Both the position numbers and the translations under genes were made by a program. This document shows, in pieces, positions 45,801 through 57,925 of a stretch of 64,000 bases of DNA. The DNA is taken from the NCBI RefSeq assembly GCF_937616625.2, contig NC_065570.1, forward strand, positions 39,563,665 through 39,627,664. Reading direction: 5' to 3'. How positions within the stretch are numbered: position 1 is the stretch's first letter; each line of letters begins with the position of its first letter. The notes under the pieces were generated by a model that was not told the origin of the DNA, searched no databases, and was given only the letters and a program-made list of their open reading frames with translations. The stretch comes from Mercurialis annua. Lineage: Eukaryota; Streptophyta; Magnoliopsida; Malpighiales; Euphorbiaceae.

Positions 45801-46487
45801 TAAACCGAGTTAAACCTCGTATACAATTTAATATTTATTCCAACTTCGATATGCTATGATATTCGATAATATGGGCCCTTTTCATAACTTCTCAAATCGC
45901 AACTGGTGATCACACAGTCCTATTACTTCCCAATAGTAAGGCACGTTTCATCGGATTTATACTGGTTCCAAACTTAAGTATGAATGCAATTTTATATAAA
46001 CACTCACGATATAAGCAAATGCGATGTAAATAAATGATATAAGCATTTACGATATAAAAACGATATATTTTTTAAATACTTCAAAAGTAAACAAACAAAC
46101 TCACTGAAAACGCTTATCCAAAAATACGTCGGGGCTTAAAAACGTCAAGCTTCCCGAGCTCCTGGTCCAGCTGCTTCTTGCCTCGCCGGATCTAAAACGA
46201 TTTAAAACAATTGACTCATATCAGAATCTCTATTCTAAGATTGACTCTAGACTCGAGACTCGACACACTGAACCCTCATTAATCGTCGTGTTTCTCACGC
46301 ATATCCCGATAAACGGTATCTAACTCGTTTACGGATCGAATTCCACTTTTAACTCAATTCTCGTTTAACCTCATTAGGTTAACGCTTCTAATTAATCAAT
46401 AAATAATCGAATACTAATCGACTTCAAGTCTCGATGTGCGCGTATGAAATTTTCTCGAAAAAATAGGTCGATTGGCGAAAACAATGT

Positions 46488-46606
46488 GCGTACGCGCGTC
46501 TGCCTGTGCGATTGCACAGGGGACTGTGCATCCGCACGGTGTGACTGTGCGTTCGCACAATCTGGCTGTGTGTTCACACAGTTTGGCTGTTCGACGCACA
46601 GCCACG
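46488..46606 (-). repeat. Palindrome array CTGTGCG-N-CGCACAG (F 3' LTR)
   Basis: About six CTGTGCGNNCGCACA-type words; the 5' LTR copy is at 53712-53843. It lies inside the candidate intron, near its donor end. Confidence 0.85.
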
Positions 46607-47288
46607 AGTTTTTGGCCCGGGGTCGATTCCCGACGAGCTTCTAGGCGTAAAAACGCCCTAAACGCATCCAAAACGCTATTTCTAACTTCAAAACATTCAA
46701 ATTCAATCCTATAATCAATTAAACGATAAAATTGTTTCGTGGCCTAAAACTTTGAATTGATATAACTCAAAATATATCCGTTTAAACGAGAAAACATCAA
46801 GCTTACCGTGATACGCCACTGAAATACGATCGTTTTGAGTTATAGAACGTCGGAAACGGACGAGAAACGGAAACCGCGCGACGAACCGTAATCGATCGCC
46901 GTTTATGAACGAAGAATGAAAGAAATAACTGATGAAGGTCTGGATCCTTCATCTGTAAGGATTTTATATATATAATCTGGCTAATTTGCACTTTGGTCCT
47001 TGAAACTTTTCAAAAGTTTCAATTTAATCCAAAACATATCCGCGTCCAAATTTTAAACGGTCTCCGATTGACTCGAAACTTTTATCACTAATACTATATA
47101 TTATTTCGCGGACTTTGGCGAAATAATTACCGTTACGGGTTTTATAATTTATTTTATATTAATTTCCAAAGTTAAATTTATTTTCTAAACTCCCGATATA
47201 ATTAAATTAAATTCTCCTAAATTTAATTTATCGAAAATCTCGACACGTGGCACGATGTAATTACCTTAAAATATTTTGGGGTATTACA

Positions 47289-47305
47289 TTCACCCCCTCT
47301 TAAAA
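47289..47305 (-). promoter_or_regulatory. Element F polypurine tract
   Basis: Minus strand ATTTTAAGAGGGGGTGA directly precedes the 3' LTR. Confidence 0.85.
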
Positions 47306-47329
47306 TAAATTCGTCCTCGAATTTAAAAT

Positions 47330-50300
47330 TTAGCCACGTACCTTGAGTAAATAGATATGGGTATCTTCTTCTGTCTCCCACATGCACTCTTCTACGGACT
47401 GACTTCTCCAAATAACTTTCACCATCAGAATTCTCTTCGTCCGCAATTACCGTATCTGCGTATCAACAATTTTCACTGGCCGTTCTTCATATGTTAGTTC
47501 TTCGCTTACGTCTACCACTTGCGGTTGAATTATTCGAGAGGGGTCCGGTACATATTTCCGAAGCATGGAAATATGAAAGACAGGATGAACTTGCGACATT
47601 TCCGGTGGCAAGTCTAGCTTATAGGCAACTGAGCCTATGCGTTCTACGATCTGGTATGGTCCGACATATCTCAGAGCCAACTTGCCCTTTTTTCCGAAAC
47701 GAATCACTCCTTTCATCGGTGATACTTTAACGAAAACGTAATCTCCGATCTGAAATTCGATGTCTTTCCTTTTGGGGTCTGCGTAGCTCTTCTGTCGACT
47801 GGAAGCAGTATTCAGACGTTGCTTTATCAACGGTACTTTTTCTGACGTAATCTGGACGATCTCTGCTCCAGTGAGCTTCCGTTCACCGACTTCATCACAA
47901 CAGATTGGGGATCGACATTTGCGACCGTACAGTGCTTCGTATGGAGCCATCTCAATGCTTGAATGATAACTGTTGTTGTAGGCGAACTCGACTAAAGGTA
48001 GGTACGTATCCCAACTACCTCCAAAGTCTAGTACGCATAGTCGAAGCATGTCTTCTAACGTTTGAATCGTCCGTTCAGACTGGCCGTCCGTCTGAGGATG
48101 AAACGCAGTGCTGAAATTCAATCGCGTTCCTAGTACGTCTTGTAAGCTTTTCCAAAAATGAGAGGTAAATATGGAACCTCTGTCTGAGATAATTGACACG
48201 GGAACTCCGTGTAGGCTCACAATCTTATCGATGTAAATCTCCGCCAACTTTGCTGCAGAATAAGTCGTCTTTGTAGGAATGAAGTGCGCTGACTTCGTCA
48301 AGCGATCCACGATTACCCAAATGGAGTCAAAACCTTTCTGCTTCTTAGGTAGTCCGGCTACGAAATCCATCGTGATTTGCTCCCATTTCGACTCCGGAAT
48401 GGGTAACGGCTGAAGAAATCTGTAAGGTCGCTGATGTTCCAACTTGACTTGCTGACAAGTCGGACATTTAGCCACGAATTCTGCGATGTCCTTCTTCATT
48501 CCCCTCCACCAATACGTTGTCTTGATGTCGTGGTACATCTTCGTGGAACCAGGATGAACACTATACATCGTTCAATGAGTCTTTTCCATGATCTTCTGTC
48601 TCAAGTCTTCCACATCTGGAACGCACATTTGATTACTATATTTCAGTATTTTGTTGACAATACTGAAATCTTGACTCTTTCCTTGTTGTACTTCTTCAAT
48701 TAAATGCTTTAATTGAGGATCATATGCTTGCAACTCTTTGATTCGATCTATCAACGTCGATCGTATCGTTAGTTGAGCCATTAGGTTTCCGAGTGATGAA
48801 ATCTCGAACTCCACTCCTTGAGTGAACATCGTGTGAATTTTGTTGATTAATGGTCTCCGCCATGCCGTTATAATATGCGCGAGACTCCCTGCCGACTTTC
48901 TACTTAACGCATCCGCCACAACGTTGGCCTTGCCCGGATGATATTGTATCGTGCAGTCATAATCTTTTAATAACTCCATCCACCTTCGCTGTCTGAGGTT
49001 CAACTCTCGCTGATCGAAAATGTACTTTAAGCTTTTATGATCTGTAAAGATCTCGCACGTGGCGCCATATAAATAATGTCTCCAGATCTTTAGCGCGAAA
49101 ATCACCGCCGCTAGTTCTAGATCATGTGTCGGGTAGTTCGTCTCGTGCTTCTTAAGTTGTCATGAAGCGTACGCGATTACTCGACCATGTTGCATTAGGA
49201 CGCATCCTAATCCAACTCTTAATGCATCACAATATACTGTGAATCCTTCCGTTCCCTCTGGCAACGCTAAGAGTGGTGCCATTGTCAGACACTCTTTCAG
49301 TTTCAGAAAACTGAGTTCGCACTGGTCCGTCCAGTTGAATTTCGTATTCTTCTGAGTTAACTTCGTCAAAGGAACAACGATCTTTGAAAAGTCATGTACA
49401 AATCGTCTATAATATCCCGCTAAGCCGAGGAAACTCCGAACTTTAGTAACTGATTCAGGCCGCTTCCATTCTATCACAGCTTCGATCTTCTTTGGATCAA
49501 CGTTAAGACCGTTTTGTGATACCACATGACCTAAGAAAGCCACTTCCGTTAGCCAAAATTCACATTTCGAGAATTTGGCGTAAAGCTGATGCTCTCTTAG
49601 CGTCTGTAGTACTATCCGCAGATGATATGCGTGCTCTTCTTCTGTACGCGAATAGATCAAAATGTCGTCGATGAACACGATCACGAACTGATCCAAGTAC
49701 GGTTAGAATATCCTATTCATCAAATCCATAAAGGCTGCTAGCGCATTCGTCAGTCTGAATGACATAACGAGGAACTCGTAATGACCGTATGGAGTTCGAA
49801 AAGCAGTGTTCTGAATATCATTGTCGCGAATCTTCAATTGATGATAGCCTCATCTCAGGTCGATCTTGGAAAAGTACTTCGCTCCTTGTAACTGATCGAA
49901 CAAATCGTCGATTCTTGGCAACAGATACTTGTTCTTGATTGTCACCTTATTCAGCTGTCGATAATCGATACATAGTTGAAGCGATCCATCCTTCTTTTTC
50001 ATGAATAACACTGGTGCACCCCACGGGGATACACTCGGTCTGATGAAACCACGATCAAATAACTCTTCTAGTTGATCCTTAAGTTCCTTGAGCTCTGCTG
50101 GCGCCATTCGATAAGGAGGTATCGATATCGGTTTCGTGCCATGAGCCAATTCGATACAAAACTCAATCTCGCGATCTGGGGGTAATCCAGGTAATTCCTC
50201 TGGAAAAACGTCTGGATACTCAGATACAACTGGTACATCACTTAAATTTACACTTTTCTTCTCCACGTCTCGTACTATTGCTATGAATCCTTGACATCCC

Positions 50301-52105
50301 TTCTTTAACATACGATCAGCTTTAAGAGCTGAAATAATACTCGTAGGAGATTCTGTTTTATCGCCCTGGATTGAGACTGGGTGAATCTCAGGTGTGTTAA
50401 ACGTTACCGTCTTCTTCCGACAATCCACATTGGCGTAGTGCTGAGCTAGCCAATCCATTCCTAGTATGACGTTAAAAGCTAATACCTCAAGCAAGATCAA
50501 GTCGACCAATAAATCTCTTCCTTGAATTTTGACATGATAAGATGGATAAACAATACTAACTTCCACACTTTCACCTACTGGGGTGGCTACGGATAAGGAG
50601 TTCTTAAGATAAGCCGGTTGTACCCCTAACTTACTAGCGAAACTAGGCGAGACAAAAGAATTCGTAGCGCCCAGATCAAACAAAATTAGTGCGTCTTGAG
50701 AGGCGATAGAAAAGGTACCTTGTACCACAGCATTGGAAGCCTGAGCCTCCTGAGGATTCAGTGCAAAGACCCTGGCCTGACTCCCACCGGCCTGCGAAGT
50801 CTGACCAGTACCGTGACCTCCACCGTTCATTCCTCCTCGATTTCCATAACCACGGCCTCTCTGGCCAGTGAAGGTACTTCCTGTCTGATCATATCCTGAC
50901 GCTGCCTGATGTGTAGTTCTCTGCTGCTGATAGGAAGGTTGTGCTACTGTAGTCATGGAGCCTTGAGGCATCTGCCTCAGACAATCTCTAGCAAAGTGGC
51001 CCTGTTGACCACAGTTGAAACATGCTCCACTAGCAATGTGGCACACGCCGTAATGCCTCCTATTACATGTCAAACAAATAGGAGCTTCGCCTCCTAAACC
51101 ACTAGTAAACCTAGCACCAAATCCTGTGCTAGTAGTTCCAGATCAAGATCCATGTCGAGCTTTCTTACGTTCTCGCTAACATTATATCGACCTTGAGTAA
51201 CTACCAACATATGACTGTGTTGGAGCGCTCTGCACGCTGCGAAACGTATCACTCCGTATAGGTACAACGTTAGAAGGATCAGGAATTCTCCCAAGCCGGA
51301 TCAAAGAAACCTCCATCTGCCTGGCGCTATCGATCAGTTGCACTAAAGGTTTACTTATATCAGATGTCAAACTCACAAACTCGGCTCCTAAACCTTCTAC
51401 AAACCTCGAGTTCACTCTGACTGGATCTGCCGTCAAATCGAGTGCAAATCGACTCACTCTAGTGAACTCAGTCACAAACTCCTGCATGGACCGATTGCCT
51501 CTACTCAGGGTCAGCCACTGATTACGATAACTCTCCGTCACCGCATACGGTAAGAAAAATTCTCTGTAGCGATTCACAAATTCAACCTAAGTCATAGTGT
51601 CCATGGTTGGCTGAATGTGCTGCTGAAACCAATCCTTCGCGGGTCCTTTCATTGACATTTCCACCATGATGATGGTATGTCTCTCATTAGCTTGCAGATG
51701 GCGAGCGTTACGTTCTACTTCTTCGAGGAAATCTAGAGCATCACCTGAGCCGTCAAACTTAGTTGGCTTGAGGCGCATATAAGCCAAGACGATGTCTTGA
51801 TCAGTAAAAGCAACATTGCGTAGCTGTTGCTGCTGTAGTTGTTCACGATGCATATTCTGCACATCAGCCTGATTGGCTTGCATAGTTGCAATTCCCGTAA
51901 GAAACTGATTCAGATCAAAACCCACAACATTAGGTTGTTGGGCTTGCGCCTGCACTCCAGGTGCCTGCGCCTGGGCCTCTTGGCCACCACCACCTCCGTG
52001 AATAGAAGACTCATCTTGAGCTTCTGGATGGACGTCATGCGCCCCTTCTATAACATTTCGTGCTGCAGCGGCAGTTCGCTCTTTTTCTTGTCGTTGGTCA
52101 GACAT
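47330..52105 (-). pseudogene. gag-pol: Element F gag-pol-chromodomain polyprotein (nonsense mutations only)
   Basis: The ATG at 52105 gives MSDQRQEKERTAAAARN; the frame runs to TAA at 47330-47332, about 1591 codons with no frame change. Order: gag capsid (KPTKFDGSGDALDFLEE; RYREFFLPYAVTESYRNQ), CCHC knuckle [14 protein letters not shown], protease ([12 protein letters not shown], where DSGA/DTGA is usual), RT ([12 protein letters not shown]; catalytic [13 protein letters not shown]), RNase H, integrase (KCPTCQQVK; DSIWVIVDR; SIISDRGSIF; GQSERTIQTLEDM) and chromodomain (VKVIWRSQSVEECMWETEED). Stops interrupt at about 51587, 51179, 51173, 51128, 49847, 49679, 49157, 48569 and 47447. Non-functional as written, but the best-preserved copy here. 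Confidence 0.95.
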
Positions 52106-52348
52106 CCTGACCAAGACAAATAGCGTTACTTAGCCACATAATCGCATATTATCGCAAACGCATATCGTATTAAACACGCATCGCATCACGAACGCACACG
52201 TAAGACAGACTCACATCCTAGAGGGAAAGCTGAAAGTTTGAAAATCAAATGAACACGTAACAAAGACAGGATTTGAATCCTATGTGCTGCAGTAGATTCC
52301 TAGGGAAATCAATCACTCTTCTGACATCAGCAATAGTAACTGGACCAT

Positions 52349-52360
52349 GCTTTGATATCA
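52349..52360 (-). promoter_or_regulatory. Element F primer-binding site
   Basis: Minus strand TGATATCAAAGC then ATGGTCC; two transitions from the standard TGGTATCAGAGC, four bases after the 5' LTR. Confidence 0.9.
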
Positions 52361-52364
52361 ACAT

Positions 52365-54558
52365 TGTCACGACCCAATCTCAGGTGCCAAGACCGGCGCT
52401 AGGGAATGGGAGTGGTTGCTCCGAAACCCGTAGCAAGCCTAAAAACGTAAAATAATTTTTCGCGAATATGAACGTCATGCATGACATACATAAACACGTG
52501 TCATGCTGAAAACACATGCCAGGCATACATATCCTCTGGCAATCTCAAACATCAAAATGCAGCAAGCGTAAAACATATATACTTTAAAACATTAAAGTTA
52601 TATTTACAGAAAACTATATATTACAGGCTGACCTGCAAAACACTTATCTACTGCAGCTCTAAGAGTAAAGTATTGTTTCTTTACATACTTTCAAAAATAC
52701 AGACTTCTGGAAGTAGGATAGAAGTCCGTTACTTCAAAGCGTCTTTAACCTGAAAGAAAGTATGGGAGGGGTCAGTATATTAGGATATACTGAGTGAGTT
52801 TGCATAGTTACTAATAAGCATTTAAATAAAACATAAAATCGATAATGTAAACGATTCGATCAAATACAGCCGAGTAACTGATCCAGATGAAACCCTACTC
52901 TCCAATTATCTGTCGATATACGATAATATTCAAATCGATCGAGCCCAATAGGTAGGGTCCCGAGATAATTCAACCAAGTTCAACCTATACCGTCTCTTTA
53001 TCCCAAGTTGTGGGTCCCGAGATAGTTCAACCGAGTTAAACCTCGTATCCAATTCAATATTTATTCCAACTTCGATATGATATGATATTCGATAATATGG
53101 GCCCTTTTTATAACTTCTCAAAAATCGCAACTGGTGATCACACAGTCCTATTACCGCCCAATAGGAAGGCACGTTTCATCGGATCTATACTGGTTCCAAA
53201 CTTAAGTATGAATGCAATTTTATATAAACACTCACGATATAAGCAAATGCGATGTAAATAAATGATATAAGCATTTACAATATAAAAACGATATACTTTT
53301 TAAATACTTCAAAAGTAAACAAACAAACTCACTGAAAATGCTTATCCAAAAATACGTCGGGGCTTAAAAACGTCAAGCTTCCCGAGCTCCTGGTCCAGCT
53401 GCTTCTTGCCTCGCCGAATCTAAAACGATTTAAAACAATTGACTCATATCAGAATCTCTATTCTAAGATTGACTCTAGACTCGAGACTCGACACACTGAT
53501 CCCTCATTAATCGTCGTGTTTCTCACGCATATCCCAATAAACGGTATCTAACTCGTTTACGGATCGAATTCCACTTTTAACTCAATTCTCGTTTAACCTC
53601 ATTAGGCTAACGCTTCTAATTAATCAATAACTAATGGAATACTAATCGATTTCAAGTCTCGTTATGCGGGTATGAAATTTTCTCGAAAAACTAGGTCGAT
53701 TGGAGAAAACACTGTGCGTACGCGCGTCTGCCTGTGCGTCGGCACGGTGTGACTGTGCGTTCGCAGAGTCACCTGTGCGTCTGGACTGTGCGTTCGCACA
53801 TTCTAGCTGTGCGTTCGCACAGTTCGGCTGTGCGACGCACAGCCACGGGCTTTTGGCCCGAGGTCAATTCCCGATGAGCTTCTAGGCGTAAAAACGCTCT
53901 AAACGCATCGAAAACGCTATTTCTAACTTCAAAACATTCAAATTCAATCCTATAATCGATTAAACGATAAAATCGTTTTGTGCCCTAAAACTTTGAATCG
54001 ATATAACTCAAAATATATCCGTTTAAACGAGAAAACGTCAAGCTTACTGTGATACGCCACTGAAATACGATCGTTTTGAGTTATAGAACGTCGGAAACGG
54101 ACGAGAAACGGAAACCGCGCGACGAACCGTAATCGTTCTCCGTTTATGAACGAAGAATGAGAGAAAGAACTGATGAAGGTCTGGATCTTTCATTTGTAAG
54201 GATTTTATATATATAATCTGGCTAATTTGTAGTTTGGTCCTTAAAACTTCTCAAAAGTTTCAATTTAATCCAAAACCTATCCGTGTCCAAATTTTAAACG
54301 GTCTCCGATTGACTCGAAACTTTTATCACTAATACTATATATTATTTCGCGGACTTTGGCAAAATAATTACCGTTACGGGATTTATTATTTATTTTATAT
54401 TAATTTCCAAAGTTAAATCCTTAAATCCCGCTAACTAACTTATTAAATTTTATTCTAAATTCCCGATATAATTAAATTAAATTCTCCTTAATTTAATTTA
54501 TCGAAAATCTCGACACGTGGCACAACGTAATTACCTTAAAATATTTTGGGGTATTACA
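52365..54558 (-). repeat. Element F 5' LTR (2194 bp)
   Basis: Same structure as the 3' LTR. TATA-like TATATATATA is at 54206-54215. The palindrome array is at 53712-53843, hairpin 53147-53165, stem-loop 52773-52792 and the shared module at 52365-52445. Confidence 0.93.
52750..54047 (-). other. Candidate LTR intron, element F
   Basis: Minus-strand donor CACA/GTAAGCTT at 54047; acceptor CTGACCCCTCCCATACTTTC TTTCAG ending at 52750. Intron length would be about 1.3 kb, removing the hairpins from a gag mRNA leader. Confidence 0.5.
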
Positions 54559-55597
54559 TCTACTTTAGTTGTGGTTGATTTATTGGTTTGTACTACTCCT
54601 ACATGGTGTCTAGTATTCTTAGAGTTAGGGGTTGAATTGATTTTAACTTATGCTTTATTTTTTAGACCGGTCTACTGCTCGTGCTTCGGAGTCGAACCAG
54701 GTTTAGTTGATTTCCTGGTTATCACGTGGACTCGCAAGCAGTGAGTTTGTAGTGCTATTTACCGTTTTATTAAGTAAATTATTTATTTTATTCAATAAAG
54801 GTTTTCGAACTGGTTTTTGAATCACTATGGATCTGGATTGGAACGAGCTACTCGATGGGCATCATCAAGACTGTGTGCACCGGTTACATATATATCGGCG
54901 GATTATTATTATCTGGCATACTTTGGTTTCGACGGAGTTATCTCAGGCCTACTTTTGGATTCGACGGGGAATTGTTCCCGTTTATTTTGGGTTATACTTT
55001 GGGTTTCATTTCAATACTGTTTCTATAATGTTATATATATTAGTATGAAAGGATTTAAGGTGTTAAGGTGTTAAAGGTTTTCACTTAATAAATTTAAATA
55101 GTATTATGAACTCATCTTAGTATATCTGACTCTGTTGTTTTTCCCATTTCCAGGTTTATGATTTTGGAGCATGTTGGTGAGCTCCACCTTTGTTGCTTTT
55201 CCTTGGAGGTTTACATTTTTGTTTTAAATAAAGATGTCGAACTTATTTAAAACTCTTAGACCGTAGTAGTACTGATATGTCTTTATCGTTTATTAATTGT
55301 TGTTGTCAGATCGGCTTGACTGTTGTTATGCACGCTGGTATGTATTTCTTTGGATAATGGAATTATAGATATAAGCATGTTATTGGAGTCTCGGATTTAT
55401 GTCAAGCATTTTGTTTATATATTGTTATATAAACTGCTAAACTTAGGTTGGAGTTTCAGTTGCCCCTGAGCGTTGATATCTTTGCAGGTTTTGTATGTCT
55501 GTATGTTTATCTGCGAGGCTAACAACGGGTTTCGATACTACCAATACCTATGCCCTAGCGCCGTACACAATTATTGAAATTGGGTCGTGACATCTCT

Positions 55598-56130
55598 TGA
55601 CTATAATCTAGGTAGATTAATCTGTATTCTAATATGGGTTCTGCCATCTAGTTCTCTGAGATGTCTTTTCGGCTGTGTAAATTTTCTATTTTTTTGCCTA
55701 ATCTTTTTGCCTAAGCGGTTCATGTGGGTCCTGCTTAGAAGGCTATTCCCATTCTTTTTGGATTCAAGATTGTATATTCAGTGTTGAATTTTCTCCTTCA
55801 CTTTTCAAATGTAGTATCAATTGAAACATAATTATCTACGGAAATTCATTTACTTGTATCTTTTCCTTGCACCAATTATTGAGTGTGCCAATTATGTATA
55901 GATTTATTTACTATTTACACATGCATGACAATTGAAAATAACATGTCCATCCCACAAGACATCACATAAATGGGCGAAATCAGGATTCACCAACTCGAAT
56001 AGATAGAATATATAAATTTTTCAAAAATCTCAATGTGGAAATAAAAGAAATTTTAAAAAATAAATAAATAAAATTGTTCAGGAGAACATATCTCCAAATG
56101 CCCCAAACATGGGCGAGGTCACAAATCAGT
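55598..56130. other. AT-rich sequence without recognised features
   Basis: The right flank of E; no repeat or frame I can name. Confidence 0.45.
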
Positions 56131-56134
56131 CTCA

Positions 56135-57035
56135 CAATCTTACTTATAGACTCTGAATGACCCCACTATCGATCAAGTCTTGAATCTTATGTCGGAGAGC
56201 GATACTGTGGTCTATATAATGCCCTTTAATTTGGCGTAACTTGTAGTATGCGTTGGAAATATAATTCGATTGATTTGGATCTGGTACCATTCTTACCGCT
56301 ATTGGTTATTTTAGGCCTAAACACTTTATTTCTTCAAATATGACAGATAATGGTTCTTTGAACTTAGTGAATTTTTTACCAAGAGCCCTCGTCACATTCA
56401 AGGCTTCCCGAATATTCCACTAGCTAGTAAATTGTGCATCAATGGGAGGTCCTGGTATAGCGGGCTCCTTGTACATAGTTCCGGAAATAGCAATGATTAC
56501 ATTCTTTATCTCACATTTGAAGGTTTCCATCTCAACCCTCAATTCTATCATCATGTTAGCTTTGATGATTATAAACTCATCCCGTGTAGCGGGATCTCCT
56601 TTAACACCTCAAGCAGTCTATGCATGGACTTTAATTCTTCCTTTCTTTATCAGATCATGAATAGCGCGCTTCAATCTTGCACACTGCTTTGTGGAGTGTC
56701 CCGTCTCCTTATGGTACTTGCAGAATTCTTCTGATGACAATGGTTCTATATGACCCTCCCCTATTATCCTTTTAAAAACTTGGGTTATCGGCTTTCTCAA
56801 TTTGGAAAAAGGTATATATTCCTCCTTTTCAGAATTTGTCTCTCTAGTCTTAGGGAATTCTCGATCTTCATCATTTTCCCTTCTGACGAATCTAAGGATC
56901 CTTCTTCACACTTCTGCTTTTTCCCCTTTTCTTGGGTGATTCTGGAATGCATAGTTGATCTCTCATCTTTTGCCTTGTCTGATTCATGGTTTTGGTTTCC
57001 GATTTCTTCCATGCCTTGTTTCCAAATAATCACTA
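56135..57035 (-). pseudogene. Degenerate Tat/Athila-like gag-region relic
   Basis: The minus strand reads FCKYHKETGHSTKQCARLKR then AIHDLIKKGRI (about 56630-56750), and further on YYKLRQIKGHYIDHSIALRH then KIQDLIDSGVI (about 56160-56260). Both follow the zinc-knuckle-plus-helix pattern (CxxH..GH...C..LK..I.DLI..G.I) seen in Tat/Athila-type gypsy polyproteins; in the second the cysteine positions are lost. A lysine/glutamate-rich stretch lies upstream (56797-57033). Frames are broken by stops and no RT or integrase follows. Lineage is inferred from motif pattern only. Confidence 0.65.
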
Positions 57036-57507
57036 TAAATGCTTGACATTCTTGATGCCTGGTTGATTGAATCGAAAGAACAGATGAATAGATGGTTGTA
57101 AGACAAATGGTTCATAGATGATGAGTGTAGGGGCTGCATCCAGGAAGGGTTAATATATGACATGCCATACTGGATGTATGATATGAATGATATGTGTGCT
57201 TATGATATGCATTTTTAGTTAACATGTAGCACGTAGAACAATTTATATCCCAGGGACAAGTTGTTCATTCCAACCTTATTACTCCCTCACACGCTTTCCG
57301 GCGAGGCATGATTCTTAGAATTTATGGTATGGACTGTTGCATATTAAATGTTATTGTCGACGTCTACATGCAAACTCTCTCTTTTAATGTTTCTATAACA
57401 AACAAGCGGCATTATCGATGTAAGAGTCGTTGGCCCCTTAATCAAGTGCATGGACAAGAAAGGTGGATCTATGAGGCCAAAATTGAAACTGTAATAAAAG
57501 TTTAGAA
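57036..57507. other. No recognised features
   Basis: About 470 bases with short frames only; possibly untranslated sequence of the same relic. Confidence 0.35.
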
Positions 57508-57925
57508 AAGGGAGTGACCATAATGGTCAAAATCTCGAATTTGAATGACCGTGACTTATAGTCACAAAAGAGGATGGCCTTAAAGGTCAAAAACTGGAAT
57601 GCGATTTATGGTCACAAAAGAGGGTGACCTTAAAGGCCAAATTTTTTAATATGACTTATGGTCCCAAAAGAGGATGACCTTAAAGGTCAAAATATGGAAT
57701 GTGACTTATGGACATAAAAGTGGGTGACCCTAAAGGTCAAAAGCTGGAATGCGACTTATGGTCATAAAAGAGGGTGACCCAAAAGGTCAAAATCTGGAAT
57801 GTTATGTATGGTCACAAAAGAGGGTAAAATCTAGAATGTGACTTATGGTCATAGATGAGGGTGACCCTAAAGGTTAAAATTTGGAATCTGACTTAGGGTC
57901 ACAAAAAAGGGTGACCTTTCAAGAT
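57508..57925. repeat. ~51-bp tandem repeat, about eight copies
   Basis: The unit contains two palindromic words, TGACCTTAAAGGTCA and GTGACTTATGGTCAC, joined by AAAATCTGGAAT and AAAAGAGG. One unit near 57815-57830 is shortened. Confidence 0.9.

Larger units (their letters stand above)
45106..47288 (-). repeat. Element F 3' LTR (2183 bp)
   Basis: On the minus strand it starts TGTAATACCCCAAAATATTT and ends GGGTCGTGACA. It contains the shared 3' module (45106-45185), acceptor-like block, stem-loop CAGTATAT-CCCA-ATATACTG (45511-45530), hairpin array (45685-45800), hairpin 45919-45937, palindrome array 46488-46606, donor near 46806 and TATA near 46965-46975. Confidence 0.93.
45106..54558 (-). mobile_element. 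Element F: Ty3/gypsy chromovirus, near-complete
   Basis: 9453 bp with perfect TCTAC duplications (45101-45105 and 54559-54563). LTRs are 45106-47288 (3' LTR) and 52365-54558 (5' LTR), which differ by a few percent by eye. Primer site, gag-pol in one frame, chromodomain and purine tract are all in order on the minus strand. It sits in the 3' LTR of E in opposite orientation. Confidence 0.95.
36458..55592 (+). mobile_element. Element E: non-autonomous relative of A, split by element F
   Basis: Perfect TCTCT target duplications (36453-36457 and 55593-55597). The 5' LTR is 36458-39241; the 3' LTR is 43320-55592 and, minus F, about 2.8 kb. The LTRs, leader and last ~230 interior bases resemble element A, but gag-pol is replaced by about 3.5 kb of non-coding DNA. 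A chromodomain remnant at the interior 3' end shows descent from an autonomous A-like element. Confidence 0.9.
43320..55592 (+). repeat. Element E 3' LTR, split by element F
   Basis: It starts TGTAACACCCCG; the left part runs to 45105 and the right part is 54559-55592, ending GGGTCGTGACA. The acceptor-like block is at about 55126-55154. Donor-like TTAG/GTAATC is near 44070. Confidence 0.88.

Noticed and set aside
46392..46714. Overlapping arginine/cysteine-rich frames on both strands
   Set aside because: Shadow frames of the CTGTGCG/CGCACAG palindrome array in the F LTR.
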